Source: Glebionis coronaria (Eukaryota; Streptophyta; Magnoliopsida; Asterales; Asteraceae). From it: a stretch of 64,000 bases of DNA. The notes under the pieces were generated by a model, which was not told where the DNA came from, made no database searches, and saw only the letters and a program-made list of their open reading frames with translations. Location of the stretch: assembly GCA_025667525.1 (NCBI GenBank), contig CM046875.1, forward strand, positions 438,228,617-438,292,616, written 5' to 3'. Made by a program: the position numbers and the translations under genes. Of this stretch, positions 48,256 to 58,713 are shown in pieces. Each line of letters starts with the position of its first letter. Position 1 is the first letter of the stretch.

Positions 48256-48590
48256 TTCGAAATTGACATTGAAAATCAGATCAGAAGTTACATGTACGTA
48301 TTTTGCTGTTTGAAAAATTCATATAAAATAAAAACTCGTTTTCGACATAACTTCTTCGTTATTTAGAGTTAAAGGGTGTGCAAATAACCAAAACGAGCGT
48401 AAAAATAAGATCAGAAGTTACATAACTTCTTCGAAATTGACATTGAAAATCAGATAAGAAGTTACATGTACGTATTTTGCTGTTTGAAAAATTCATATAA
48501 AATAAAAACTCGTTTTCGACATAACTTCTTCGTTATTTAGAGTTAAAGGGTGTGCAAATAACCAAAACGAGCGTAAAAATAAGCTCTTTC
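48256..48590. repeat. ~175 bp tandem duplication unique to region B
   Basis: The block from TTCGAAATTGACATTGAAA to CGAGCGTAAAAATAAG occurs twice, joined by GATCAGAAGTTACATAACTTC. Region A has it once (39928-40085). Confidence 0.85.
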
Positions 48591-49746
48591 ATTCTGTAAA
48601 ACTGAAAATAAAATTTGACATGATTTCGGACCTCGAAATGCGTGTACATCAGCAAACTTTATTTATATTATTTTTCTTAGATTTTCAATTGCCACAAAAT
48701 ATTCGTTATAAGGAATTAGAAGTCGAATTTTATATCAAAACGACCGTCTGAACTAGCTTTATCATTTTATTCGGCTAAAAATGAAATTTATAAAAATCTC
48801 GAACTTCGTTATGCGTGCTAAAGAATTCTGCAACGCGTTAAATTTTATAAGGGGGCGTTTGGATCATGATTTTTTTTAGCTTTTCAGTTGTCGCCAATTC
48901 CTTATTGTCTAACTTGTTTCACCAACAATTTTCATTTACCACTTTGTATACGCACATGGCTTATGAATTCCAAAACGACGAAAAATACACATTTCATAAG
49001 AATGAATGAAAGTAGCGGCAGAAGGGAGTTTAAAGAATACTAGTCAACAAGACTACAAACAAAAGAAACGGACAACGTTCTTGACTTAATTTTCAATATA
49101 CGAAGTAAAAACTTCATAGGCGTGCGATTTCTTCCAAACTCATAATAGATACCAAAGAAAAGGCGAAATATCAATAAGTCGCGCTCCCAAGTATAGGATA
49201 TTTTAAATGAGGAAGAATATTAGAAATCTATATGCGTAAAGCCGTAATCCAATCAATCGTTACGAACTAGACGTTTAGCTAAAAATGAGCATGACCTTTC
49301 CGAAACGTAAGCGAATATTATAATTCGAAGTCGAAAGAAGAATAATCAATGAAACATGAAATTTAGAGCAATGTTCAAATGTCAAGTAATACGGTGACAT
49401 AAATGAGTAGCACAACGAGATTTAGAAAGATCCCATCGACTAAAACGCTTAGAATATCTCAACTGGAGTTATCGCGAAAACTCGTGCAAACGATAAAGGC
49501 AAGTCGTTAGAAATAAACGGTATAGAAAAATCGGAAGAATACAAGAATAAAGTAATGAATACTGTAGTAAATTATATAAGTCTCAATATAGGTATAACTC
49601 AAGCCATAGTAAACATTAGAGAGTACCCGTAGATGTTTACCGTTCCTGGCAGATTCTGTATTTGACACTAAGACTCGAAAAATAAAATTGAAAACTTTGT
49701 AGTTATAGACTAAGTTTGAAAAATGACTTAGTTCCCTATAACCAAG

Positions 49747-49758
49747 TCTCTAATACCA
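49747..49758 (-). other. Primer binding site of internal region B
   Basis: Minus strand TGGTATTAGAGA, three bases from the end of LTR 3, matches the initiator tRNA-Met site TGGTATCAGAGC at ten of twelve positions. Confidence 0.75.
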
Positions 49759-49761
49759 ATC

Positions 49762-52700
49762 TGTAACACCCCGAAAACTAGAAGGGTCTACTTAGGCATC
49801 ATGGGGGTGCCACGTCTATGTTATCATGAACACTGATATATAAGTACTAAAGTTTCGCAATAAAAACCTGTTATTACATCCCTAATTAAATAAAAGTGCG
49901 GAAATTTAAATATAAAACGGTCCTAGTCGTTTAAAAATACAATAACAAACGAAGCATCATAGGCTTCTATCCAAGTCTTAGTTTAGTTCCAACAACCCCA
50001 AAGTTTACAACAACGTTTTCTGCCGACTTTACCTTTCGTGAGATTTGACCAGAAGTGACACAAAAGATGATATTAATTAGTAAAGTAAAGTTGACTGAAC
50101 ATGGACTGAAAATGGACTACAGAATCGCCGGCACGTCACATCCACGAGCTCCTGTCCCAGCTTAAGCATTCCTACCTGAGAAATAACATGTAAACCGTCA
50201 AAAAAAATTGTTGAGCGAGTAACATAGGTTTAAGTAAAGTAGTATGGAACACAACACTCATTATATAGTAGTATCAAAAGTAATCATTTCAGAAGGGCTA
50301 TGTGATCAGCATACCTTTCAAATGTATTATTGCATTAGCTCATGAAACCGAAACCTTAATGTAATCAATTTGCCCCTAAAGTGAGTGTTTGCTCAAACAA
50401 CTCGTAATACCTCAAATGTAAATGCATCACGTAATACAAGGACGTGGATTGTCAGTCCCGATGGATCCACCCATAACACTCGCGCTTTGCAAAGTAATGA
50501 AATAACTAACGGTTCATGATGAGGGGACTTTTGAGCACACTAAGCAATAATAGTTGTATCTAGTAATCACTGGAAGCAGCATACAAGTTCTCGAATATCA
50601 TACAAGTAAAAAAATAATGAGTGTGTTCCATAAAGGTGTATTTCTCACCCCGCGAGTAGTAAAAATATGTAATAACGAAAAGGGGCTATGTACTCACCTT
50701 TAGCAATTGATCACAAGGAAAAAGGGCTGAGAAAAATGGAGTCTTCACGGACCTATGCAATCGTGACGCATAATAAGAAAGTGTTCAATGTAGCAAATAA
50801 CGTTTTAGAAGTAACGTGACATAGTATGACCAAGTAACTTGCGTGCAATGGCGAGACCTATGCTTAAGATGAAATTTGACCAAAATACTTTGAACCTACT
50901 ATAATAACATGACATTAACCTTATATGATGGACCAAGCATTTATATGCGGGTTTCAAACACGTTTTCGGCTCGGTGCATAATGTAGAAGCATTGGACTGA
51001 ATTCAGTTTTCTTAAAATGGTTGTGAAGAGTTGGTCATATCTAAAAATCTATAATATTACAGGAGGTGAGAGTTTTTGACATGTAAAGGTATCTCTCTTA
51101 GCTTTAAAGTTGGGTAATCACATCCCTATAACTATTTCCAATCAACGGGAATTCCACTTTTAGTGACAGACTATCAAAACAGAAAGTTGTAAACGTCTTT
51201 CGTACCCTTCGGTAAATTGAGCATAAATCCCAAACGGTAAAAGATTTTGACACGAAACCAAAAAGAGAAGTTTTATTATGTTTTTACCTACTGCAAAAAG
51301 TTGTAAAATCATGTATTCAACCTTTTTACCCAAGTCAATTTACCCACGTTTTAAGCCTAATATTCAGATTTGACCTAGTTTAGTAAAACGACCATTCCGG
51401 GCTCATCCGGACATTTCCCGTTTCCATCCAACTCAACACATACTATGTACATCAGTGGGTATCCATTTTACAATTAAAAACAAGGTCATATATATAAGAA
51501 AATTTTGCCATGACCTGTTTGTTTCTGTGGTGATTTCCATACTATAAAAACGACCCTATTTAGCAACCTAACCGCGAACACGCAACTCTTAAGGTATACC
51601 AAATCGCCACGCAAGTGTCCTAAGTCCTAATATGACCTAAGTATTCATAATCTTAGTGGGTTTTACCCATGAGCTTAAAATTAATGACCAAAGTGAATCA
51701 AAAATGCTAATAACATCAAAATCGAAGCACTAGTTAGGATTATACCTTCGCAACTAGTATGAATCAACCAAAACACGAACAATCTCGATTCTTTATTCCT
51801 TGATCCTTAAATTTTCGTGGCCCTAGGACATAATAATATACCCAAGTCAAAATTTTACCAAACAAAATAAGGTTTTATGCATTGGAGCAACAAAAACAAA
51901 CATAGGATTTTACAAAAACATCATCAAATCATAAGATTTGATGATTTTTTTTTACCTCATGGAAAAACTTGATGCATGTTAGAATTAACACATGGGTATA
52001 AATAAGAACCAAATATTAGACATGGAATTAGTATTTATTTACCTCAATTAAAAAAGAATCAAAGTTTTGGGTGGTGTGGGTGTTTCATCGACCTCAGAGA
52101 GAAAGAAGGAGATGACAACCTTTTTTTTTTGTTTGAAAGTTTACTGTGTGTTATTTTTTCAAGTGTAATGTTAAATTTGGTCAAACAAGTCAACTTGGGC
52201 TCCCTTGAGCCTAGCCCAGCTGAAATACCCAAGAAAAGGCCAAAAATATTTGGTGTTAACTCTCGAAATTTTACGGGTTTAAATAACGTGTTGTTTCCAA
52301 CGAAAACCGAGACTCGTTTATGTTTAAAACGAAATTTCCTTAAAATAACTAGTAAACACTTGTTTGGCTCGAATTTCAATAAGTTGGATCAAAGAATCAA
52401 AAATAACTAGGAATCACATAATAATAATTTTTATCGGGGCGTTCGGACCCGAAAACTCAGTCCGACAGCCGGAAAACGTAAAAATGCAAAAGTTCACCAT
52501 TGCGTCCGTAGTTGTTCAAGATATCGATTTTCATTATTTTTTAGGCAAAGAGTCAATAATAAGCCATATAAAATGTGATGAAACCTCGAAGAAATTAAAA
52601 TTATAAATTTTGGGCATTTCGCCAAATAATATCGTAAATTAGCGAAATTGATAGAATTTTATATTTAACTAAAATTTCGAGGATGGCACGTAATCACTGT

Positions 52701-52893
52701 AAAATAAATGGGAAATATGGTAGAAGTGTGAGTAAGCACGTATAACAAGTAAAAGAAAATTACCGAAAATCCCCGTTCTCACACGAGACCTCGTAAATCG
52801 TGAAATACTAAAAAAATCATAATAACCAATGAAAATCGAGTGAGCTGGAATAAATAGTATAAAATAATTTACCAGAAAATACGAGTTCTCACA
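49762..52893 (-). repeat. LTR 3 (outer, 5' end of the array)
   Basis: 3,132 bp. It ends TTCTCACA directly before TCCGC. On the minus strand it is the promoter-side LTR; a CATATAAATGC near 50940 is one possible TATA, unproven. Confidence 0.88.
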
Positions 52894-52898
52894 TCCGC
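52894..52898. repeat. Probable target site duplication, right (TCCGC)
   Basis: One mismatch to TCCAC at 32963-32967. Confidence 0.55.
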
Positions 52899-55204
52899 CA
52901 TCCATGTACCGCCCTTAAGGGCCCCTTACCCTCCTCACCCAAATGGCAATGAAGATTGAGTTAAATCTTGTAATCCTAATACATCATCTTTATTTTATTT
53001 GTTTACAAATGGGTTAATTTGGTTTAAGCTGGAGTGAAGAGTTAACTAAAAGGGGAATAACTCAACGAGCACGTGAATCTTTTTACAATCTAATTACGAA
53101 CTTTGAAGTGATTATAACAACTGGTTTCCTTTTTCATAGTATCTTTTTGTTGGTCATGTTATCAAATTGTCTAGAACTTCCACCCATTTTTGCACAAACC
53201 TTTGAAACCTTATTTTTTATACTTGCGTATTGTGTTTTTTCCTGCTTTGTTTTGGTTGTTTGCTATAAAATTGTTGGTTAATTTTTAATTTTTAAATTCC
53301 GAATATTTATATTGGGGGTTTGTGGTTTTTGATAATTTGGTTAAATCAATATTTGGGTACTGCAGTTAAGATTTTATTATATGATCATCTCTTGCATCAA
53401 TGATTGCGGTTTGAGACAACGTATATATGATATTGCAGCTTTTCTACGACCCTTATGGTGAAAGAGCTGATGCTAAAAGGTAAATGATCCTCATTTATCA
53501 AATTTTAATTTGTAGTCTTCCTTTTCCGTTTAATCTGAAGTTGAATTTTTTTACCAATCAAAATGGATCAAAAGTGACTAACTTTAGAGAATCAAGATTC
53601 TTTTTTAATACAAAAAGAAAATGTACAAACACGCAATCTTAATAGAGAAGCAAACACAAACTTTTTTCAAGTAACTGATGTATACAAATCTTTTTTCCTA
53701 CATCCTTCTCCAGAATATAATATTTTACTTATTAAGGTTTGTATGTTTTTTTAATCGTGACAATGGAAATGGACTTGTAAAATCCACGGTTTAAGCAATG
53801 AAAATGGAGGTGTTATTATACGTAGTTATTCGAGTAGTTTTACATCTTTACCAAAACTACTCATATGTACTACTCACCTATTTAGCTTATATTAGTGTAA
53901 ATAAGCACTTTACTCAAATAAATGCATTTTATTCTGCAATTTCAACTGTAATGACAATCTGTAAATCACGTTTCCTTTTTAGTATGAGTTAAAGGGGATA
54001 ATTTTCCACTGTATAATTTTGATTATTTTGTTAGGAAATAAGCCAGAATCTTAGCACCCAGATAAAACTGATGATAGCATATTTTGATTATAATATATTT
54101 TTGTGATGCAAGCTGTTATTTATAATTGATATATGAAAATGTTCTAGTTTTCAGCATTGTATTAGTGGTTGAATACTTTATAACCTTCTGCAACTTTGTA
54201 AAGCCCAGATAAACTAAAACGAAATCGTATTAATGCTTTAGTTGCACTCTTTTCACGATAAGGGTGTTTGAGATTGCTCATTGTACACAAACTGTATTCA
54301 AACTTAGAATTATAAGCCCCAATACAAATTTAAGTATGTGGCTTGAGAATTTCTTATGTTAAGATACTTATCCGAGTATTTCAATTTGATAAAACAGTTT
54401 TAAAAGGCTGAAAAAGAAGCTCAAGAAACATCATGGCCTAAATGGAAGCCTGCTATTGATGGTTATCTGGAATTTTTAGCTCGCAATAAAGATGTGTAGG
54501 ACACTTCTAATAGGTTTATTCATCATCTTGGTTTTCTATTATCTGAGGTATTCAACCTTTATGTGAGTATAGTTATGAACTTAAATTCGGTTTAGTTTCT
54601 TATGTAGCATTGTATTTATGTATCATCTTCAAAATGCATTATTTATTATTTTTTATCAATGCAAGTAGAGAATATAAACTCATAACTTTTTGTACACTAG
54701 AATTGGTGTACACGGAGCTGGGAATTAGATCAGGGTGTTAGACCATTCTCTCTGTAGTTCTTAGAATGCTAGAAATGGCTGAAACTTAGACCACAACAAT
54801 TAACAAGAAGGCTTTCTTTTAAGACTTCTGTGTGTGTGGCCAGAAACTGCAATTTAGTATGCATGTCTGTTATGAATTCATTGTTTCATAAGCATCGGCA
54901 GAAAGAAACTTATAATGAGAATTGATTGTTCCAATGAACTATCTTCTTTTGTGGTCAACGTAAATCCTCGCGCTCTGTAGTAGAGCGTGGGTTACAAAGA
55001 TTTAATCATGATAATACGTGTGCATCACTACCCACATATAATCGTTATATGTTTCTCACGCCTGCAAAACCCGGCATGGCTTATTCATTTATCCCGTTAA
55101 TCGATTTTGTTAATTCATTTTGATCTTTAAAGTTTTATTTTGTACGTTGTACGAAACACTCACTACAATATCACACATTATTAGTTATTTGACGCAAAGA
55201 ATTT
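52899..55204 (+). other. Helitron right part with exon-like segments
   Basis: At 53439-53479, TTGCAG|CTTTTCTACGAC encodes LFYDPYGERADAK and ends AAAAG|GTAAAT, a good acceptor and donor pair. At about 54398-54500 an open segment encodes AEKEAQETSWPKWKPAIDGY, then LEFLARNK, ending in TAG. KWxPxxxGYLxFL resembles the heme oxygenase N-terminal region, but the two segments are not in phase across the nearest splice sites. I therefore call these captured fragments at most. The rest is AT-rich and empty. Confidence 0.35.
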
Positions 55205-55232
55205 CCGCCGCTATGCGCGGGTACTCGCCTAG
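55205..55232 (+). other. Helitron 3' terminus with hairpin and CTAG
   Basis: CCGCCGCTATGCGCGGG can pair as CGC/GCG around a TAT loop with flanking CC/GG. It is followed by a short spacer and CTAG, then the host T. This is the typical terminator-like end of plant Helitrons. Confidence 0.78.
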
Positions 55233-55508
55233 TCATGATACAAGTCAGAATTGGAATATAGTGAAATGGAATCGGATATGAACTGCGTGAAGTTTAAGTA
55301 TTTCTTTTATAAGGTGTCGTGTACGTAAGATTATACGTAATTATTTATGTAAGCATTTAGTGATATGGGTTAGTAGCTTCGGGTTAGTTAAGAAATTCTC
55401 GTAAATTTATTTGGGAGTCGTAAATAGTAAAATTTTATAAAATAAAATTTTAATTGACGAAAAGTATAAAAAAATAATATAAAAGTAAACCTTTGTTTTT
55501 AAAGTTCT

Positions 55509-55517
55509 TATAAATAG
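55509..55517 (+). promoter_or_regulatory. TATA box of the split LTR
   Basis: TATAAATAG, followed about 230 bases later by GAAGAAAGAAAAAAAGGG. A canonical plant TATA. Confidence 0.55.
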
Positions 55518-56654
55518 AGGGTTTTAAAAATAAATAAAGGGTTTTTATATATAAGGAATTATTTTGGACAAACAAAATTTAGACAAAAAAAAAATACAAA
55601 AAAGAGGCGGTTTGTTTTATCAGACACAAGAATAAAAAGAAAATAATAGGAAATTCTTGTTGGGCTTGGTTATGAACTAAATTAAGTACTTAAGGGTTTT
55701 GTAAAAAAACACAAAATCAAACATAGAAAAAAAAAGAAACACAGGAAGAAAGAAAAAAAGGGAAGAAAAGTTAGGGTTTTGCAAGAGTTGATTTTAGGCT
55801 AATTAAAGGTATAATCTTGATTTCAATTTATGTTTTGTTAATCTAATTATGTTTAAATCATATAATTAATCAAGTGATGGATTAGGGGTTTTAATTTATA
55901 GGAATTAAAATAAGTTAGGGTTTGGATTGGATAACTACTGGAGGTTTTTTAGGGCTAAAATCATTTTTTATGTGTTTAAATCGGATTAGGCAGAAACTGT
56001 CGCTAATCTGTCAAAATCCGTCGCTAAACTGTCAGGAACTGTCTCTAATGTTTGGGCAGATATAGGTAAAATCGTTTGGGTCATAACTTGTTCCTTTTTA
56101 AATTTTTTGGGTGATTCAAAAGCTTAAAATTATGTACTGGAAACGTACTTTTCAAATATTTAGAATTTATAGCCTATGGAGGTCAGTAGTTTGGTCGAAT
56201 TATTTGTACAAGTGTCGAGTTCAAGGATAATTTTCGAACAACATGGTTTTAAGCTTGTGTTTTGGGTTTTTTTAGATAGTGGACATGTAGAGGGTTAACA
56301 TGGGGGTGATTTGGGATAGAATTTGAGATGTATCATCATAGGGATTGTTACATTGATGAAGGATTAGAGTTTCGGAGTCAATGTTGACGTGTGATATTGT
56401 GTTGTGTGTATTAGATAATTGATTGTTTGGGAGAAGACTTTGGATTGCTTTTCGCAAGGTGAGTTTCATAGTACCATATTCATGAGTTTATATATGATTC
56501 TTTATTTCCAGATGGGATGGAAGAGACACTGTTATGGTTTTGTATCTAATAGTTGTGATTGTTTAAATGGTTTGTGATGGACATGTGTGTTTACTTATGT
56601 GTCAAGCTTGCTATGTGAATCTTGATTGTGATGTGTTTTGGATTTAAGGACATG

Positions 56655-56830
56655 TAATGTCTCAGTGGATATTGGTAAGGAGGGTAGCCTTGGTTTGGTA
56701 CATACATGTATGGACGTCTATAGGATCAATGGATATTGGTAAGGCGGGTAGCCTTGATTTGGTACATAGATGTATGGGCGTCTATGAGACCAATGGTGAT
56801 TGATAAGGCAGGTAGCCTTGGATTGGTTTG
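56655..56830 (+). repeat. ~64 bp tandem repeat, about 2.6 copies
   Basis: The unit CAATGGATATTGGTAAGG...GGTAGCCTTG..TTGGTACAT..ATGTATGG.CGTCTATG is repeated with substitutions. The same repeat, also about three copies, lies inverted at 61262-61440. Confidence 0.8.
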
Positions 56831-57328
56831 GAATGTTTAATCTTGATTACTATTTTGTGAATGCATTATGTAGCACCTTGTGCATATGTGAATTGTTTAA
56901 TGTTTATAACTCACAGTTGTAAACTTTATTTTGTGTTGGTTACTTGGAGTCCAAACCTATGACTCTCACCAACTTTATGTTGACCAATAACTGGGTTTTG
57001 CTAGGTTAAAAAGTTCTTGTGTGTCTAATCGAATTGATTACTGGTTTAAGTGCGACTCAGTCGTCTTTTGGTGGATAAAATAATAGATTTGTCGTTGTAG
57101 TAAAATTAAATTGCAAGACTTTAAAGTAAATGACGGGTAATTAAAACTAAAACTAATTAAAAAGTAAATGGTGAAAAAAATTAAAACCTTAAAAGTAAAT
57201 TAATTAAATGACAAAAATGAAAGCGTGACGAGAAGTAAATTTGACAATTTAATAGAAATGAAAATATGAAAACTTAAAACAATGCAAACTTAAAAATTAA
57301 ACTAAGACAAAATATTAAAACTAAACCT

Positions 57329-57682
57329 GTCGGAATACCCTCCATCGGAATGATGTCGGAATAAACACGTCGGAATGTAAGCTTACCTTTCCTATCGGAA
57401 TCCTGGTCGGAATGAAGGCCTATCGGAATGTATAAAAACAAAGCTATCGGAATAAGTGAAAAGAAAATCTGCCGGAATGTAATCTATCGGAATGCTCCTT
57501 CCATCGCAGTATGGCAAACAAAATCTGGGCAGAGTTCCATCGCAATACACCCTTAAGATCCGTCGCAATCCACGATCGCAATGAGCGATCGCAATCTTGA
57601 TCGGAATAAAGGGGGGTATCGCAATATTGATCGCAATGTAGAAACCCTAATGGTTTTTGCGTTCGCAATAGGCTGTCGGAAT
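57329..57682 (-). repeat. Array of about 20 TCGGAAT/TCGCAAT words
   Basis: On the + strand TCGGAAT occurs about eleven times and TCGCAAT about seven, with two near-misses, all in the same direction, spaced 10-40 bases irregularly. TCGGAAT fills the left half and the last copies; TCGCAAT is concentrated at 57540-57670. Confidence 0.85.
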
Positions 57683-58255
57683 GTAAAACCCTTGTAGATT
57701 ACGACGAAAGTACGGAAACAAAGGGAACTAAAAAGCAAGACCAAATAAGCACTTCTCTAATAAGCACTTATCAATAACTAAACCAAAGCAATAATAAAAC
57801 GAACAAAATAAGCGACAAATTTAAAAACTTTCAAGACTCAAAATAAGCAAACTTTATAAAAGAAATTAAGAGAAAAAGATTAAACTTTTGAAAACACTTG
57901 AATTAAAATAAGCTAAGCACAAAATAAACTAAAAACTCAAGAAAATAAGAATATTAAAAAATACGAATTTAATAAGAGCGATGGTAAAATAAGAACTTTT
58001 ATCAAATGAACATAAAGATGAAAACCTTAAGATTAAACAAACAAAACAAGATATTTTAAAAGCAAGAAAGCTGAGATGATAATGAAAACTTGATTAAAGG
58101 AAAAGATTCAACAGTAAAATTAAACTTACTTGGAATTAAAGGCAAAAATTTAAGGGTGCAAGACAAAGAAATTAAATGACAATTAAGTAAATGACATGAA
58201 AATAAATGGTGCAAGTATATAAAGGTGGAGAGCTAAGTTGTAAATTTAGCTAACA

Positions 58256-58278
58256 CCTCCTAATGTGACATTAGGAGG
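58256..58278. other. 23 bp palindrome beside the TATA box
   Basis: CCTCCTAATGT-G-ACATTAGGAGG is a perfect 11 bp inverted repeat around one base. On the minus strand it starts just after the TATA box. Confidence 0.85.
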
Positions 58279-58279
58279 G

Positions 58280-58287
58280 TATTTATA
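58280..58287 (-). promoter_or_regulatory. TATA box of the second Athila-type LTR
   Basis: TATAAATA in the context CTCCTATAAATACCCTCC on the minus strand. Confidence 0.65.
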
Positions 58288-58713
58288 GGAGATTATGGAG
58301 GTTAGCATGTGTTGCTCCTTTCTTTCTTCTCTCGTCTTTTTGTCTTCTAAATTCTTCGACTTTTTTCGACTTTGTCTCGGGATTATTTGAACTCGTCTTG
58401 TAATTTCTTCATTAATTGGACTTGAGTTCTTCGACTTTATTAAACTTCCGTCTTTAGACTTTTTCTTCGATAAATCTTCAGAATAGGCCTTGGACTTCCG
58501 TTCTTTTTGCACTCTTGATCTTTTGACTTCGTCTTTTGTCTTTTTCTTCGATAAAAGTCCGTGAAATCCCATGTTTTCTTCCCTATTCACATTTTGGCCC
58601 TAAATCACAACAAAAACACAAACCACGCATAATTCTGACATTTACGACATAAAATACACGTTTTGGCTTGGTTATTATTATAATTAAGTGGTAAAAGGAT
58701 AAGTGTTTTCACA

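Larger units (their letters stand above)
44396..49761 (-). other. Internal region B, non-coding
   Basis: 5,366 bp, collinear with region A throughout. It is longer mainly because of a ~175 bp tandem duplication (about 48256-48590). A ~17-20 bp insertion near 47301-47320 (CAATGTTTCTCATGAAAG) is also absent from A. Confidence 0.8.
32968..52893 (-). mobile_element. Tandem coding-less LTR retrotransposon: three LTRs, two internal regions
   Basis: Three ~3.13 kb LTRs (32968-36094, 41266-44395, 49762-52893) alternate with two internal parts (36095-41265 and 44396-49761). Minus strand LTRs run TGTGAGAACTCG...GGGGTGTTACA. Each internal part has a tRNA-Met-like PBS after the right-hand LTR and a G-run PPT before the left-hand one. 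The internal ~5.2 kb shows no gag, protease, RT or integrase, which fits a large non-autonomous derivative (LARD-like). Copies differ by roughly 2-3% by eye. The outer ends have a near-perfect 5 bp duplication (TCCAC/TCCGC), so the whole array behaves as one insertion. Confidence 0.88.
31707..55232 (+). mobile_element. Non-autonomous Helitron, split by a 20 kb LTR array
   Basis: The 5' end is TCTATACTACATTATAAAG, the familiar plant Helitron start beginning with TC. The 3' end is a GC-rich hairpin region (CCGCCGCTATGCGCGG, 55205-55220) followed by GTACTCGC and the terminal CTAG (55229-55232). The flanks are A at 31706 and T at 55233, the A^T target Helitrons use without duplication. Removing the array at 32968-52893 leaves about 3.6 kb. 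No Rep or helicase is encoded, so it would need help in trans. Exon-like pieces inside suggest captured gene sequence. Pairing of these two ends is inferred from matching orientation, the A/T flanks and an LTR that continues across it. Confidence 0.72.
55233..57050 (+). mobile_element. Split LTR, continuation, truncated at right
   Basis: It continues 31563-31706 across the Helitron. A good TATA box (TATAAATAG, 55509-55517) sits upstream of an A/G-rich leader, supporting + orientation. From about 56450 to 57000 it is homologous to the reverse complement of 61107-61640. The GGGGTGTGACA end expected from that relative is missing, so it is cut by the Athila-type fragment at about 57050. Confidence 0.6.
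57051..58713 (-). repeat. LTR of a second Athila-type element
   Basis: It is adjacent to an internal part homologous to the first Athila's 3' tail, with a PPT-like GTAGGGGATT on the minus strand at 58721-58730. The right end is at 58713 (TTTTCACA) or a few bases later. The left end is uncertain, with TGCGACT at 57051 the first plausible start. It contains GCTTATT words (57745-57910) and a distinct TCGGAAT/TCGCAAT array. Confidence 0.65.

Noticed and set aside
54398..54500. Functional heme oxygenase gene
   Set aside because: Only a ~30-residue resemblance ending in a stop, out of phase with the nearest upstream exon-like piece; at most a captured fragment.
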